Origin: Nostoc sp. KVJ3
Lineage (GTDB): Bacteria; Cyanobacteriota; Cyanobacteriia; Cyanobacteriales; Nostocaceae
Reading direction: 5' to 3'
Assembly: GCF_026127265.1 (NCBI RefSeq)
Contig: NZ_WWFG01000001.1
Coordinates: forward strand, 806,001 to 870,000
DNA length: 64,000 bases
A program made the translations under genes and the position numbers. Below, in pieces: positions 26,826 through 35,614 of the stretch; position 1 is the first letter of the stretch; each line of letters begins with the position of its first letter. Below the pieces are notes generated by a model. The model was not told the origin of the DNA. It saw nothing but the letters and a program-made list of their open reading frames with translations, and did no database searches.

Positions 26826-27635
26826 ATGAACGCAGGTTTAAAACGCATTGAAGCAACTCTACACGATTTAGGGAATCGCGGCACTGCCTCTGCTGCTGAA
26901 GTAGGTGATTCGACCACAAAACGGCCTTTCTCCTTTAGAATCAGCGTCGGAGCCAACGAATCCACAGAAAGTACACAAACTGCATCCTCTCAGGAAGAAC
27001 AAACAGTTGACTTGAGTGGAAATACTGAGAGTGATTATCCTCCTGAACAAAATTTCTTTCCTCACCACGACTCTGTGCAGACCTTTCAAACACAAGAGAA
27101 TGGTAGCAGAACACCCAGCCTACCCAAGTTAAAAACTCCGACCTTTAGTAGCCATCGCCACGGGGCAAATCCCGGATTAGCGATGAATCTATTACAAGAA
27201 ATTCAAGAAACCGTCGCTGGTTGGCAAATAGAACTGCAAAATATTTTGAACCAAATTCAGGATCTTTACTTAGAAGGCCCAATTGTCAATGGCTGGTTAG
27301 AATCCAATCCCACCGAACCAGAACCAGGAGGAACGGCAACACTGCGCCATGCAGAAGTCGATCGCCTGATGAACTACGTAGAAGAAATTTGTGCTAGTGG
27401 TGGGAAGGTATCATATAAATCATCTATTAATGGCTACCGCCTCTGTGGTGTAGATGATGCTGGTAAAGTCTGGTCACGCCCATGTCCGGCGGATCAGGTT
27501 CCTAATGTTAGTATGGCGATCGCCCGTTATCAAAAGTTACGTCAACTGTTGGGGCGCAAACAATCTTTAGAAACCCGCCTCAGTCAACTAGCCCAAACAC
27601 TTGTAGTTTTACACAGTCATATTCAACAAACGTGA
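26826..27635 (+). CDS. Conserved cyanobacterial protein of unknown function
   Basis: The 269-residue product has a low-complexity, Ser/Thr/Glu-rich first 115 residues and a more ordered C-terminal part from MNLLQEIQETVAGWQIELQNILNQIQDLYLEGPIVNGWLES, a helix-rich or coiled-coil segment, to KVSYKSSINGYRLCGVDDAGKVWSRPCPADQVPNVSMAIARYQKLRQLLGRK. It ends with another helical stretch. No signal peptide or membrane segment is seen. I know similar proteins only as hypothetical in Nostocales. It is divergent from cobU, so the 215-bp spacer probably has promoters in both directions. Confidence 0.65.
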   Translation: MNAGLKRIEATLHDLGNRGTASAAEVGDSTTKRPFSFRISVGANESTESTQTASSQEEQTVDLSGNTESDYPPEQNFFPHHDSVQTFQTQENGSRTPSLPKLKTPTFSSHRHGANPGLAMNLLQEIQETVAGWQIELQNILNQIQDLYLEGPIVNGWLESNPTEPEPGGTATLRHAEVDRLMNYVEEICASGGKVSYKSSINGYRLCGVDDAGKVWSRPCPADQVPNVSMAIARYQKLRQLLGRKQSLETRLSQLAQTLVVLHSHIQQT

Positions 27636-27715
27636 AGTTTTAAAGATTATTTCCGAATAAACTCGGTTGGTGGGTCGGTAACTTTTGGTTTAGATTAACT
27701 CTCAGGAGGTGTGCG

Positions 27716-28702
27716 TTGGATTTAAGATTTTTATCTAAAATCCCAAATCTCAAATCCAAAATTAAATCTATGCCAGATCCCCAAATCTCTGCTATCATCT
27801 GTACCCACAATCGAGATACCTATTTAGGGGCTGCAATTGATAGTCTTTTAGCGCAGGATTTTACTGCTGACTTTGAAATTGTAGTCGTTGATAATGGGTC
27901 TAGCGATCGCACCCGTGAGGTTGTAGAACAAAGGGCCCACAATCCGCGCCTGAAGTATGTATTTGAACCCACCATTGGTTTATCTGTCGCCCGCAACACG
28001 GGTGCAAAAGTAGCTAGTGGTGATATTCTTGCTTATCTGGATGACGATGCTGTTGCTAGTCCTGGCTGGCTACAAGTTTTATATTTTGCCTATTACAATA
28101 ATTCTAAACTAGCGATCGCAGGTGGCAAAGTCACTCTCTTATGGCCCCCAGGAATTATACAACCAAAATGGCTCTCTCCAGGGCTAGCTGCAAATCTGGG
28201 TGCATACGACTTGGGTGATAACAACATCTACATCGAGCAACCTGGCTTAACACCCAGAGGCTTAAATTACTCCATCCGCCGCAGTTTCCTAGAAGAAATT
28301 GGCGGTTTTGATCCTCATCTCGGTCGAGTGGGGAAAAATCTATTGTCAAATGAAGAACTGCAAATGACCGAATTTGCTCTACAGCGTGCTTGGCAAGTTG
28401 CTTATCTTCCCGAAGCGCTGGTTGCTCACAATGTTTCACCAGAACGCCTCCAACGCTCCTGGTTTTTAAATCGGGGTTGGTGGCAAGGTATCAGTGAATG
28501 CTATCGAGAACAACTCGCCGGAAAAGCTGGAATCGCTCAATTGCAGGGAGGTAGCGAACGATTTGTGCGCGGCTTGTATAAAGCATTGCAATATTTTTCT
28601 GATCCAGCAGAACGGTTTGACAAACTTGTATATGCTTACGGTCAGATTGGTTACTTAAATGCTGCTATTCAAGGTCTTTTATTCACATCAAATAAGAAAT
28701 AA
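27716..28702 (+). CDS. Family 2 glycosyltransferase
   Basis: The GT-A fold glycosyltransferase shows ISAIICTHNRDTYLGAAIDSLLAQ, VVDNGSSDRTREVV, LSVARNTGAKVASGDILAYLDDDAVASPGWL (the DDD metal and nucleotide-sugar motif) and RRSFLEEIGGFDPHLGR. Two starts are possible. A TTG at 27716 has a strong AGGAGG six bases upstream (27704-27709) and adds 18 residues read from an AAATC-type repeat; an ATG at 27770 begins MPDPQISAII directly before the domain but has no clear ribosome-binding site. The next genes on the same strand are another GT2 and a WcaF-like acetyltransferase, forming a surface polysaccharide cluster. Confidence 0.88.
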   Translation: MDLRFLSKIPNLKSKIKSMPDPQISAIICTHNRDTYLGAAIDSLLAQDFTADFEIVVVDNGSSDRTREVVEQRAHNPRLKYVFEPTIGLSVARNTGAKVASGDILAYLDDDAVASPGWLQVLYFAYYNNSKLAIAGGKVTLLWPPGIIQPKWLSPGLAANLGAYDLGDNNIYIEQPGLTPRGLNYSIRRSFLEEIGGFDPHLGRVGKNLLSNEELQMTEFALQRAWQVAYLPEALVAHNVSPERLQRSWFLNRGWWQGISECYREQLAGKAGIAQLQGGSERFVRGLYKALQYFSDPAERFDKLVYAYGQIGYLNAAIQGLLFTSNKK

Positions 28703-28725
28703 CCAATAACTTAATTTATAGTGAT

Positions 28726-29682
28726 ATGTCATCTAAAATACCAGTTTCTGTACTAATTCCGGCAAAAAACGAACAAGCCAACTTACCAGCCTGTCTCGCT
28801 AGCCTCAGCAGAGCCGATGAAATATTTGTAGTAGATTCTCAAAGTACCGATAACAGCATTGAAATTGCAAAAAGTCACGGTGTCAATGTCGTACAATTCG
28901 ACTTCAATGGACGCTGGCCTAAAAAGAAAAATTGGTCTTTAGATAATCTTCCTTTCCGTAACCAATGGGTGCTAATTGTAGATTGCGATGAGCGGATCAC
29001 CCCTGAACTTTGGGAAGAAATTGACCAAGCAATTCAACATGATGAATATATCGGTTATTATCTCAACCGTCGCGTATTTTTCTTAGGAAAATGGATTCGC
29101 TATGGTGGGAAATATCCCGATTGGAATCTCCGTTTATTTCAACATAAAAAAGGTCGCTACGAAAACCTGCATACAGAAGATATTCCCAATACTGGAGATA
29201 ATGAAGTTCACGAGCATGTGATTTTGCAAGGCAAAGTTGGGTATCTCAAAAATGATATGCTCCACGAAGACTTCCGCGACCTTTATCACTGGCTAGAACG
29301 ACACAACCGCTATTCCAACTGGGAAGCCAGCGTTTATTTTAATATTCTTACAGGTAAAGATGATAGTGGCACTATCGACGCGAATCTATTTGGTGATGCA
29401 GTGCAACGCAAGCGCTTTTTGAAAAAAGTATGGGTACACCTGCCATTTAAACCCTTTTTACGGTTTGTTTTATTTTATATAATTCAACGCGGTTTTTTGG
29501 ATGGCAAAGCTGGATATATCTATGCACGCTTGCTGAGTCAATATGAATATCAAATTGGCGTTAAACTTTACGAATTACGCAACTGTGGTGGTCACTTGAA
29601 TACTGCAACTACCCCAAAGGAAGAAGCAGGGAAGCAGGGGAGTAGAGAAGCAGAGGTAAAGCTATTGACCATTGACTCATAA
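28726..29682 (+). CDS. Family 2 glycosyltransferase
   Basis: The 318-residue product starts VSVLIPAKNEQANLPACLASL and has EIFVVDSQSTDNSIEIAKSHG and WVLIVDCDERITPELW, the DxD-type metal site. It resembles the KdtX/WaaE-like group of GT2 enzymes that add sugars to lipopolysaccharide or capsule, with a KYPDWNLRLFQHKKGRYEN...VHEHV block. A C-terminal hydrophobic stretch (FKPFLRFVLFYIIQRGFLDG) may sit on the membrane. The last 25 residues (after GGHLNTATT) read through a GAAGCAGGG-type repeat and are probably not part of the fold. It starts 23 bases after the preceding GT2 gene, so they form an operon. Confidence 0.87.
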   Translation: MSSKIPVSVLIPAKNEQANLPACLASLSRADEIFVVDSQSTDNSIEIAKSHGVNVVQFDFNGRWPKKKNWSLDNLPFRNQWVLIVDCDERITPELWEEIDQAIQHDEYIGYYLNRRVFFLGKWIRYGGKYPDWNLRLFQHKKGRYENLHTEDIPNTGDNEVHEHVILQGKVGYLKNDMLHEDFRDLYHWLERHNRYSNWEASVYFNILTGKDDSGTIDANLFGDAVQRKRFLKKVWVHLPFKPFLRFVLFYIIQRGFLDGKAGYIYARLLSQYEYQIGVKLYELRNCGGHLNTATTPKEEAGKQGSREAEVKLLTIDS

Positions 29683-29726
29683 CTCTGCCAATTTTAGATT
29701 TTGAATTTTGGATTGAAGGAAAAATT

Positions 29727-29768
29727 TAAAATCTAAAATCTAAAATCTAAAATCTAAAATCCAAAATC
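29727..29768. repeat. TAAAATC tandem repeat
   Basis: Five TAAAATC units and one CAAAATC unit in tandem fill the space between the second GT2 gene and the acetyltransferase gene. It is a heptameric STRR. Related TTTTAGA units occur at 26019-26040 and variants at 27730-27765. Confidence 0.9.
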
Positions 29769-29770
29769 GA

Positions 29771-30340
29771 ATGACTAATGACCAACCTTTCGTAGATTTA
29801 CGCAAATATGACCAATCTTGGTTTGATCGGGGACGGCCAAGTTGGTATGTTTTATTATGGTGGCTTGTACAAGCGATCGCTTTTCCCCTCACTCCTCAAC
29901 CATTAAATATTCTCCGTTGCGCTCTACTACGACTATTTGGCGCTAATATCGGCAAAGGCGTATTAATTCGACCTACCGCCCGCTTTACCTATCCTTGGAA
30001 AGTTACCATTGGCAACTATAGTTGGATTGGAGATAACGTAGTTTTATACAGCCTCGATCGGGTTAACATTGGTGAACACTGTGTAGTTTCTCAAAAAAGT
30101 TACCTCTGTACTGGTAGTCATGATATTCAAGACCCTGCCTTTGGGTTGAAAACAGCAAGTATCACTATTAATAATGGAGCATGGCTAGCAGCAGATTGTT
30201 TCATAGGGCCGGGAGTGCAAATCGGTGCTAATGCTGTGATTGGCGCTCGTAGTACTGTTTTAACTAGTATGCCTTCTGGACAGGTTTGTTGGGGAAGCCC
30301 CTGTCGTCCTAAAACGGTTCGGATAAAAAATACTCAGTAG
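29771..30340 (+). CDS. WcaF-like polysaccharide acetyltransferase
   Basis: The 189-residue protein has a left-handed beta-helix of hexapeptide repeats in its second half (IGKGVLIRPTARFTYPWKVTIGNYSWIGDNVVLYSLDRVNIGEHCVVSQ...) and the motif CTGSHDIQDPAFGLKT with the likely catalytic His. The N-terminus FVDLRKYDQSWFDRGRPSWYVLLWWLVQAIAFPL matches the colanic-acid WcaF group. The enzyme would transfer acetyl from acetyl-CoA to a sugar of a surface polysaccharide in the cytoplasm. It follows the two GT2 genes after an STRR spacer and likely belongs to the same pathway. The ATG at 29771 lies only 3 bases after the repeat, without a clear ribosome-binding site. Confidence 0.85.
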   Translation: MTNDQPFVDLRKYDQSWFDRGRPSWYVLLWWLVQAIAFPLTPQPLNILRCALLRLFGANIGKGVLIRPTARFTYPWKVTIGNYSWIGDNVVLYSLDRVNIGEHCVVSQKSYLCTGSHDIQDPAFGLKTASITINNGAWLAADCFIGPGVQIGANAVIGARSTVLTSMPSGQVCWGSPCRPKTVRIKNTQ

Positions 30341-30537
30341 AGAAGGCGATTTATCGCGTCTCTTGCCTTAACCGAACAGTATTGAGTCCTGTATTTTGTA
30401 CCTAAATTATACCGTTTCTTTGTGAAGCTGCATATATTTACCCCCCGGCTACGCCGTCCCCCCGATGTGTTGGGGGGACTTATTATGTGCATCTTCATAA
30501 AGAACTGGTATTACTTCCAAAGTGCTGTAATTATGAA

Positions 30538-31479
30538 TTACCCATTAAGTGGTTCAAGGTTACTATAAGGAGGATCAGTATTTTGATCTACAAAATTCTT
30601 TGCAGCAGCCAAGAGATAGTCATAATAAGCACGAGCGACGATAGATAGCTGCTTCCCTGCGGGGTAAACCATGTACCAATTTCGCTGAATGGGGAAGTGT
30701 TGGACATCTAAAATGCTAAAGTCTGAGACATCTGATAGTAAAGTATGACGAGATAAAACCGAAATTCCTAAACCACCTGCGATCGCTTGTTTAATTGCTT
30801 CGTTACTTCCCAACTCTAGCTTGACTTTTACTGTCACCCCTTGTTCTTCAAATAGGCTTTGGACGGCACGACGAGTTCCTGAACCTGGTTCTCGCATAAT
30901 AAAAGGTTGGTTTGACAGGCGTTGGATCGGAATATTTTTCTCCTTGGATAACGGATGATTAATCGGTGCAAAGACTATCAAAGGATTTTCTAAAAATGCT
31001 TCGCAATTCACATCCATATTGTCTGGAACTTGACTCATAATATATAAGTCGTCCAGATTCTGACTCATCCGTTCCAAAATTTGTTCGTGATTCGTTACTT
31101 GCAGAGAGATATCAATCCCTGGATAAAGTTCGCAAAACGGCCCTAACAAACGTGGGATAAAATATTTTGCTGTTGTAATCACTGCCAAGCGTAATTGTCC
31201 CTGTTTTAGCCCTTTTAAATCTGCCACCTTCATTTCATACTGGGCTATATTTTCAAAAATCTGCCGACAAGTGGCAAATAATTCTCGTCCTGCCTCGGTG
31301 AGATACAACCGCTTCCCCACTTGCTCAAATAATGGCAACCCTACCGATTTTGTAAGTTGCTTAATCTGCATAGAAACGGTAGGTTGGGTGAGAAACAATT
31401 CCTCAGCAGCGCGAGTAAAGCTACTGTGTCGTGCCGCCGCCTCGAATACCTTTAACTGGTGCAGCGTCGCTTGCTTCAA
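30538..31479 (-). CDS. LysR-type regulator of the CbbR/RbcR/CmpR group
   Basis: The 313-residue protein has an N-terminal winged helix (LHQLKVFEAAARHSSFTRAAEELFLTQPTVSMQIKQL) and a LysR effector domain (QLRLAVITTAKYFIPRLLGPF, NEAIKQAIAGGLGISVLSRH). The sequence closely fits the CbbR-type regulators of carbon fixation in cyanobacteria. It lies 243 bases downstream of ccmO on the same strand, as in related Nostocales, so it is likely to control Rubisco, ccm or CO2-uptake genes in response to 2-phosphoglycolate or similar signals. Which targets apply cannot be read from the sequence. AGGAGAAGC precedes the ATG at 31479. Confidence 0.9.
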   Translation of the reverse strand: MKQATLHQLKVFEAAARHSSFTRAAEELFLTQPTVSMQIKQLTKSVGLPLFEQVGKRLYLTEAGRELFATCRQIFENIAQYEMKVADLKGLKQGQLRLAVITTAKYFIPRLLGPFCELYPGIDISLQVTNHEQILERMSQNLDDLYIMSQVPDNMDVNCEAFLENPLIVFAPINHPLSKEKNIPIQRLSNQPFIMREPGSGTRRAVQSLFEEQGVTVKVKLELGSNEAIKQAIAGGLGISVLSRHTLLSDVSDFSILDVQHFPIQRNWYMVYPAGKQLSIVARAYYDYLLAAAKNFVDQNTDPPYSNLEPLNG

Positions 31480-31722
31480 AGGTGCTTCTCCTATATATAG
31501 CTATTCATCGATATATAATCAGTATTACTGAACAGTTGCAACTGCGATAGTAATACTTACAGAAAGTTACGAGTTTTATTATAGATAAAACTCTATTACT
31601 TCTATTAAAATAAAGGTATTTTATTTATGGATTTAAGAAGCTATTATCAGAACAACAAAAAAAGCGTAAGATCCCTTCCACTTCTTCCCGATGAATGATG
31701 ATTTTCCCAAATTCATCTATCA

Positions 31723-32517
31723 TCATTCATCATTCCATAATTCTTCGGCAATTTTTGTAGGTAACTTGGTTAAATCTGGTAATCTGAGTACCTCAATTTC
31801 AGCAACTTGTTCTTTATCTTTAATATTCACTGGTAAGTTTAAAGGTTGGTGTTTTTCTATCCAGCAGCTTGCTAATGGTAAGGTTTGCTCCATTTCGTCT
31901 AGTGGTCGGGGAATTACCATCACTGCATTTAATTCTCCAATGCGTTCTGCTTCAAACATTCCCGCTTCCACTGCTACCGCCACATTTGCTACGGAACCAC
32001 GAATAATAGCTGTACACAAACCCCCACCAATTTTTTCGTAGGCTGCTAAATGAACATCAGCAGCTTTGAGCATGGCATCACACGCGCCTACCATCGCCGG
32101 AAATCCTCGTGTTTCTACCAAACCAATTGCTTGATTACTTAGACGGCTGTAATTGCCCTCTTCCATCAATTTAGTAAAACGGGTTGTGATGGGAAGTACT
32201 ATATCTAGGTTGGGATAAGGACGGGGAATTACTAAGCTAGAAACCAACTGACCAAATTGTTCAGCCGTTTGGACACCAGATTCTACCGCTAGACGTACGT
32301 CAGCAATTCCACCCCGGACGATCGCAGTACAATAACCACCACCTATTTTTTCATACCCAACTAGATGGACTCCTGCTGATTTCAGCATCATATCCGCCGT
32401 TCCAACGATCGCGGGAAAACTGCGGGTAGAAACTAAACCCAAAGCAGTGTCCTGAAAGGTTTCATGACTACTCGCTCCCTCGATGGTATTCATAGACCGT
32501 TGATTAGATGTTTCCAT
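31723..32517 (-). CDS. ccmO: Carboxysome shell protein CcmO (tandem BMC domains)
   Basis: The product has two bacterial microcompartment domains: ALGLVSTRSFPAIVGTADMMLKSAGVHLVGYEKIGGGYCTAIVRG and AIGLVETRGFPAMVGACDAMLKAADVHLAAYEKIGGGLCTAIIRG. Tandem-BMC proteins form pseudohexameric trimers in the beta-carboxysome shell. The start is placed at ATG 32517 (METSNQRSMN), preceded by GGGAAAG; the frame could also open with a GTG at 32565 just 10 bases after ccmN, which would make 280 residues. It is the last structural gene of the ccmK2K1LMNO order. Confidence 0.93.
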   Translation of the reverse strand: METSNQRSMNTIEGASSHETFQDTALGLVSTRSFPAIVGTADMMLKSAGVHLVGYEKIGGGYCTAIVRGGIADVRLAVESGVQTAEQFGQLVSSLVIPRPYPNLDIVLPITTRFTKLMEEGNYSRLSNQAIGLVETRGFPAMVGACDAMLKAADVHLAAYEKIGGGLCTAIIRGSVANVAVAVEAGMFEAERIGELNAVMVIPRPLDEMEQTLPLASCWIEKHQPLNLPVNIKDKEQVAEIEVLRLPDLTKLPTKIAEELWNDE

Positions 32518-32574
32518 TATGAACTTTCCCAGATAATCATAAAGCCGACAACTTACAATTAACACTTACTCAGA

Positions 32575-33348
32575 CTAATCGTCAGAGTTTGGGTCGCTCA
32601 AGGATTGTCTATGGGGAAACAATGTAGTCAACAGTCTGTGTATGCTCCCTTGTCCATAAATTTGAGTGCCGAAACCGTTAGGGGATTCTGTAGTTAGCTG
32701 ATTGGAGTCTGAATCCTGTTTTATAGACTCTTGGGCGGGTTCTTGCGAGGGGGGTTCAACATCCTTGGGTGCTTCCTCTACAGGGGGAGGCTGGCTTTCT
32801 GGAGTGGCGGGAGATTTAAAATAAGAAATCGACTTATTTTGTTTGAAATCCACAAAAGCCGCAGCTGAGAAGTTAGTTGAGGAAGTTACCTTTTCCTTAA
32901 CTCCCCCTGAGCCATTTTCCTCTTCTTTTTGCGGTGGCGGACTTGTAGAAGCTGGGTTATTTGTAGATGGTTCCGGCTGATTTGTTTGAGCAATCTGCCG
33001 ACTAGTGTCTCCTAAAATCGAACCAGGTGGAACTACTTGTCCAGGTTCAACTGAATAGTTAAAAACTGTTGTTGCTGAACCAATACAAGCATTTGCTCCA
33101 ATTTTGCCCTTGCCAACCATCAAAAAACCGGCTCCCAGATTTGCCCCTGCTTCTACCTCTAGAGTTCCTTCATGGACTTGGAGAATTGCTCCCATCCCAA
33201 TACAGACCCCTGGGCCAATGACGATCTTGCTGTTTTCAGCCGCTTGGAGGATGACCCCAGGTGCAAGTACTGCGCTTGGATGAATAGTCACCTCACCACT
33301 AATGTAAGAATCAAAATTATTGCTGAGGCGCAGTGACAGCACAGACAT
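32575..33348 (-). CDS. ccmN: Carboxysome assembly protein CcmN
   Basis: CcmN bridges the CcmM-Rubisco core to the shell. The 257-residue product has an N-terminal left-handed beta-helix (ISGEVTIHPSAVLAPGVILQAAENSKIVIGPGVCIGMGAIL...), a long Pro/Ser/Glu-rich linker (about 125-225), and a C-terminal encapsulation peptide with YGQGSIHRLLTTLFPHR, an amphipathic helix known in the family to bind CcmK. All parts are present. It lies 9 bases before the earliest ccmO start and is separated from ccmM by a repeat-filled 187-bp spacer. Confidence 0.93.
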   Translation of the reverse strand: MSVLSLRLSNNFDSYISGEVTIHPSAVLAPGVILQAAENSKIVIGPGVCIGMGAILQVHEGTLEVEAGANLGAGFLMVGKGKIGANACIGSATTVFNYSVEPGQVVPPGSILGDTSRQIAQTNQPEPSTNNPASTSPPPQKEEENGSGGVKEKVTSSTNFSAAAFVDFKQNKSISYFKSPATPESQPPPVEEAPKDVEPPSQEPAQESIKQDSDSNQLTTESPNGFGTQIYGQGSIHRLLTTLFPHRQSLSDPNSDD

Positions 33349-33379
33349 GAAAATTTTAACCTCGGAAGCCGGAATGGGG

Positions 33380-33525
33380 ATGAAGAGGGGGGAGGCAGAG
33401 GAGGCAGGGGAGGCAGGGGAGGCAAGGGGAGCAGGGGAGGCAGGGGAAGACGAATTATTGATTAATGCCTAATGCCTAATGCCTAATGCCCAATGCCCAA
33501 TGCCCAATGCCCAATGCCCCATTCC
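33380..33525. repeat. STRR block between ccmM and ccmN
   Basis: The left part is purine-rich (GGAGGCAGGG units, about 33380-33450); the right part (33467-33515) is three GCCTAAT and four GCCCAAT heptamers in tandem, then a GCCCC tail. The repeats sit inside the ccm operon between the ccmM stop and the ccmN start, so ccmN is not translationally coupled to ccmM here. Confidence 0.85.
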
Positions 33526-33535
33526 CCACTTACTG

Positions 33536-35203
33536 CTATGGTCTTTGAATGATCGTTTCTAATACCCGCCGCTTGGCTTTGGGTTCAATACCAATTAAGC
33601 GCACATATTCCCCTTGGAATTCGCCAAGGTGTTTTTCTACGGCTGCGATCGCTTCTCTTTCTGAGGAGGCTTGAATATGACCTGTACTAGTCCACGAACC
33701 AGTACGAAACCGTCGTTGGTCTACGTGTTCAATGCTAATTTTATAGCCGCCAGCCAGTAATTGCCGGAGTTGGTCTACTACTTCAGTACTCAACCGGGTA
33801 CTGGTAGCTGTTGCTGTTGCCGTAGCAGTACCAGATCCTCCACTGCTAGTAAATGATGATTTCTGACTACCAGAGGTAGCTACTTGACCATTTGGACGTT
33901 GAATAATGGTTTCTAATACCCGCCGTTTAGCTTTGGCATCAATGCCGATTAAACGCACATACTCACCTGGATGGCTGGCTATACATTCTTCCAAAGCGGA
34001 GATTACTTGATTGCTGGAAGTTGCATCAATTGGCTTACAGCTAGTCCAGGAACCAGTACGGAAGCGGCGCTCATCTACGTGTTCTACGCCTATTTTGTAA
34101 CCACCTGCCAAAAGTTGACGGATTTGGTCTAGAGTTTCGCCATTGACTTTGCCACTGCTAGAGCCGCTACCGTTACCGTTACCATTGCTGTAGCTGCCAT
34201 TGCTATGACTACTATTAGGAGCTTTAAAGCTGGTAGCTGGTTTGGCATCATCATCCGGGCGTTGGATGATGTTCTCTAACACACGTCGTCTACCTTTGTC
34301 AATGCCAAATAGTCGGACATACTCCCCGCTATGGTCTCTTACACAGCTTTCTAATGCTGCGATCGCTTCACCGAGGGATCTCGGTTCGATTGGTTGGCAG
34401 CTAGTCCAAGAACCCGTGCGGAACCGTCTTTTGTCTACGTGTTCTGTACCAATCTTATACCCTTGTTCCAATAGATAGCGTAACTGATCTATTGTTTCTG
34501 CACCCAAGCTATTGCTCGCCACTTCACTACTCCTTTCCAACTCTAAAACAGTAATACCATTACCTGTATAAGATTTAGCAATTTCATCCCGAATGGGTGC
34601 TATACATTTGCTATCCGCAGCACAAAGATAACCAGCCCGTAGCGCCTGATTAATTCCAACCACATGATGAGCAAATTCCTTATCTTGATCTTGCACATCT
34701 GGCAAGCGGTCAGCTTGCTGCTGGCTAGTAATTATCGCTCCCGAAGGTACATACTTACCTGGGGGAATTTCTACGTCTTGAATCAAAGCGTGCATCATCA
34801 CGATGCAACCTGCGCCTACCCTGGCATTAAACACCGTCGAGCGAAAGCCAATGAAGGAATTATCCCCTACATAAGCTGGCCCGTGAATTAGAGCCATGTG
34901 GGTAATGCAAGTATTCTTACCTACCCATACTGAGTATTTTTCTTGGTCATCGCCAATCACTCGACCTTGCTCTAACCCATGAATAACTACACCATCTTGA
35001 ATATTAGTGTTTTCACCAAGATAAAAAGGTGTGCCTTCATCCGCTCTAATCGTAGTCCCCGGGGCAACGATTACATTTGCACCTATTCGTACATCCCCAA
35101 TTAGATTGGAGAATGAATGTACAAAAGCAGTTTTATGGATGTCGGGTTCAGCTAAATTCCTTGACCACGGAGTTGGGGGTGCTGCCGTGCTGCGGACTGC
35201 CAT
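33536..35203 (-). CDS. ccmM: Carboxysome protein CcmM, gamma-CA domain plus three SSU-like repeats
   Basis: CcmM cross-links Rubisco into the carboxysome core. The N-terminal 200 residues form a gamma-carbonic anhydrase domain with the three zinc histidines H75, H102 and H107 (VIHGLEQG, THMALIHG) and the cysteine pair C194/C200, the disulfide needed for activity in active homologues. Three Rubisco small-subunit-like repeats follow, each with RRFRTGSWTS, at about residues 235-325, 350-440 and 470-555, joined by Ser/Gly/Asn- and Ala/Thr-rich linkers (one with ATATATAT). The start ATG at 35203 follows AGGAGG. An internal start at codon 228 would give the short form. The residues seen suggest an active carbonic anhydrase. 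Confidence 0.97.
   Translation of the reverse strand: MAVRSTAAPPTPWSRNLAEPDIHKTAFVHSFSNLIGDVRIGANVIVAPGTTIRADEGTPFYLGENTNIQDGVVIHGLEQGRVIGDDQEKYSVWVGKNTCITHMALIHGPAYVGDNSFIGFRSTVFNARVGAGCIVMMHALIQDVEIPPGKYVPSGAIITSQQQADRLPDVQDQDKEFAHHVVGINQALRAGYLCAADSKCIAPIRDEIAKSYTGNGITVLELERSSEVASNSLGAETIDQLRYLLEQGYKIGTEHVDKRRFRTGSWTSCQPIEPRSLGEAIAALESCVRDHSGEYVRLFGIDKGRRRVLENIIQRPDDDAKPATSFKAPNSSHSNGSYSNGNGNGSGSSSGKVNGETLDQIRQLLAGGYKIGVEHVDERRFRTGSWTSCKPIDATSSNQVISALEECIASHPGEYVRLIGIDAKAKRRVLETIIQRPNGQVATSGSQKSSFTSSGGSGTATATATATSTRLSTEVVDQLRQLLAGGYKISIEHVDQRRFRTGSWTSTGHIQASSEREAIAAVEKHLGEFQGEYVRLIGIEPKAKRRVLETIIQRP
34520..34535 (-). promoter_or_regulatory. Internal ribosome-binding site and GTG start for short CcmM
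   Basis: On the coding strand AAGGAG (34535-34530) lies seven bases before GTG (34522-34520), which is codon 228 (V228) of ccmM, in frame. Initiation there gives about 328 residues containing only the three SSU-like repeats, matching the M35-type short form known to be made by internal initiation in other beta-cyanobacteria. The site is between the gamma-CA domain and the first repeat, where the known one lies. Confidence 0.8.
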
Positions 35204-35226
35204 TGCGAGATTCCTCCTGAAATTAA

Positions 35227-35254
35227 GTTATGAGTTATGAGTTATGAGTTATGA
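35227..35254. repeat. GTTATGA tandem repeat upstream of ccmM
   Basis: Four GTTATGA heptamers follow one another in the 102-bp spacer between ccmL and ccmM. It is another STRR type, followed by CTCCTCACTCCTCGC-like sequence. Confidence 0.85.
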
Positions 35255-35305
35255 GTTTTAACTCCTCACTCCTCGCTCTTAACTCCTAACTTTTCTAACT
35301 GTTGA

Positions 35306-35608
35306 CTATCGATATTGATCTTTTTTGCTGTAAATCATGCGATCTTCAACATAAATTGTATCTATGATCGCCACTACCACTGCATCTAGTGGCCTCTGTT
35401 CGTTGCCAATAACTTGACGAGCAACACTGCCACGACTGACAAGTACCCACTCATCTACACCTGCTCCCACACTATCTGCTGCTACCTCATATTGTGGGAG
35501 GATGTTTCCTTCTTCATCTACAAATTGTAATAACAGTAGCTTCACACCTCTGAGACTTGGATCTTTTTGGGTGCTAACTACTGTGCCGCGAACTTTGGCG
35601 ACTTGCAT
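35306..35608 (-). CDS. ccmL: Carboxysome vertex protein CcmL
   Basis: CcmL forms the pentamers that close the vertices of the icosahedral shell. The 100-residue product begins MQVAKVRGTVVSTQKDPSLRGVKLLLLQFVDEEGN and has GAGVDEWVLVSRGSVARQV, the EutN/CcmL fold signature, and ends IDTIYVEDRMIYSKKD. The gene starts 6 bases after the ccmK1 stop, so it is in the same operon. Length and motifs are normal. Confidence 0.96.
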   Translation of the reverse strand: MQVAKVRGTVVSTQKDPSLRGVKLLLLQFVDEEGNILPQYEVAADSVGAGVDEWVLVSRGSVARQVIGNEQRPLDAVVVAIIDTIYVEDRMIYSKKDQYR

Positions 35609-35614
35609 TCCAAA

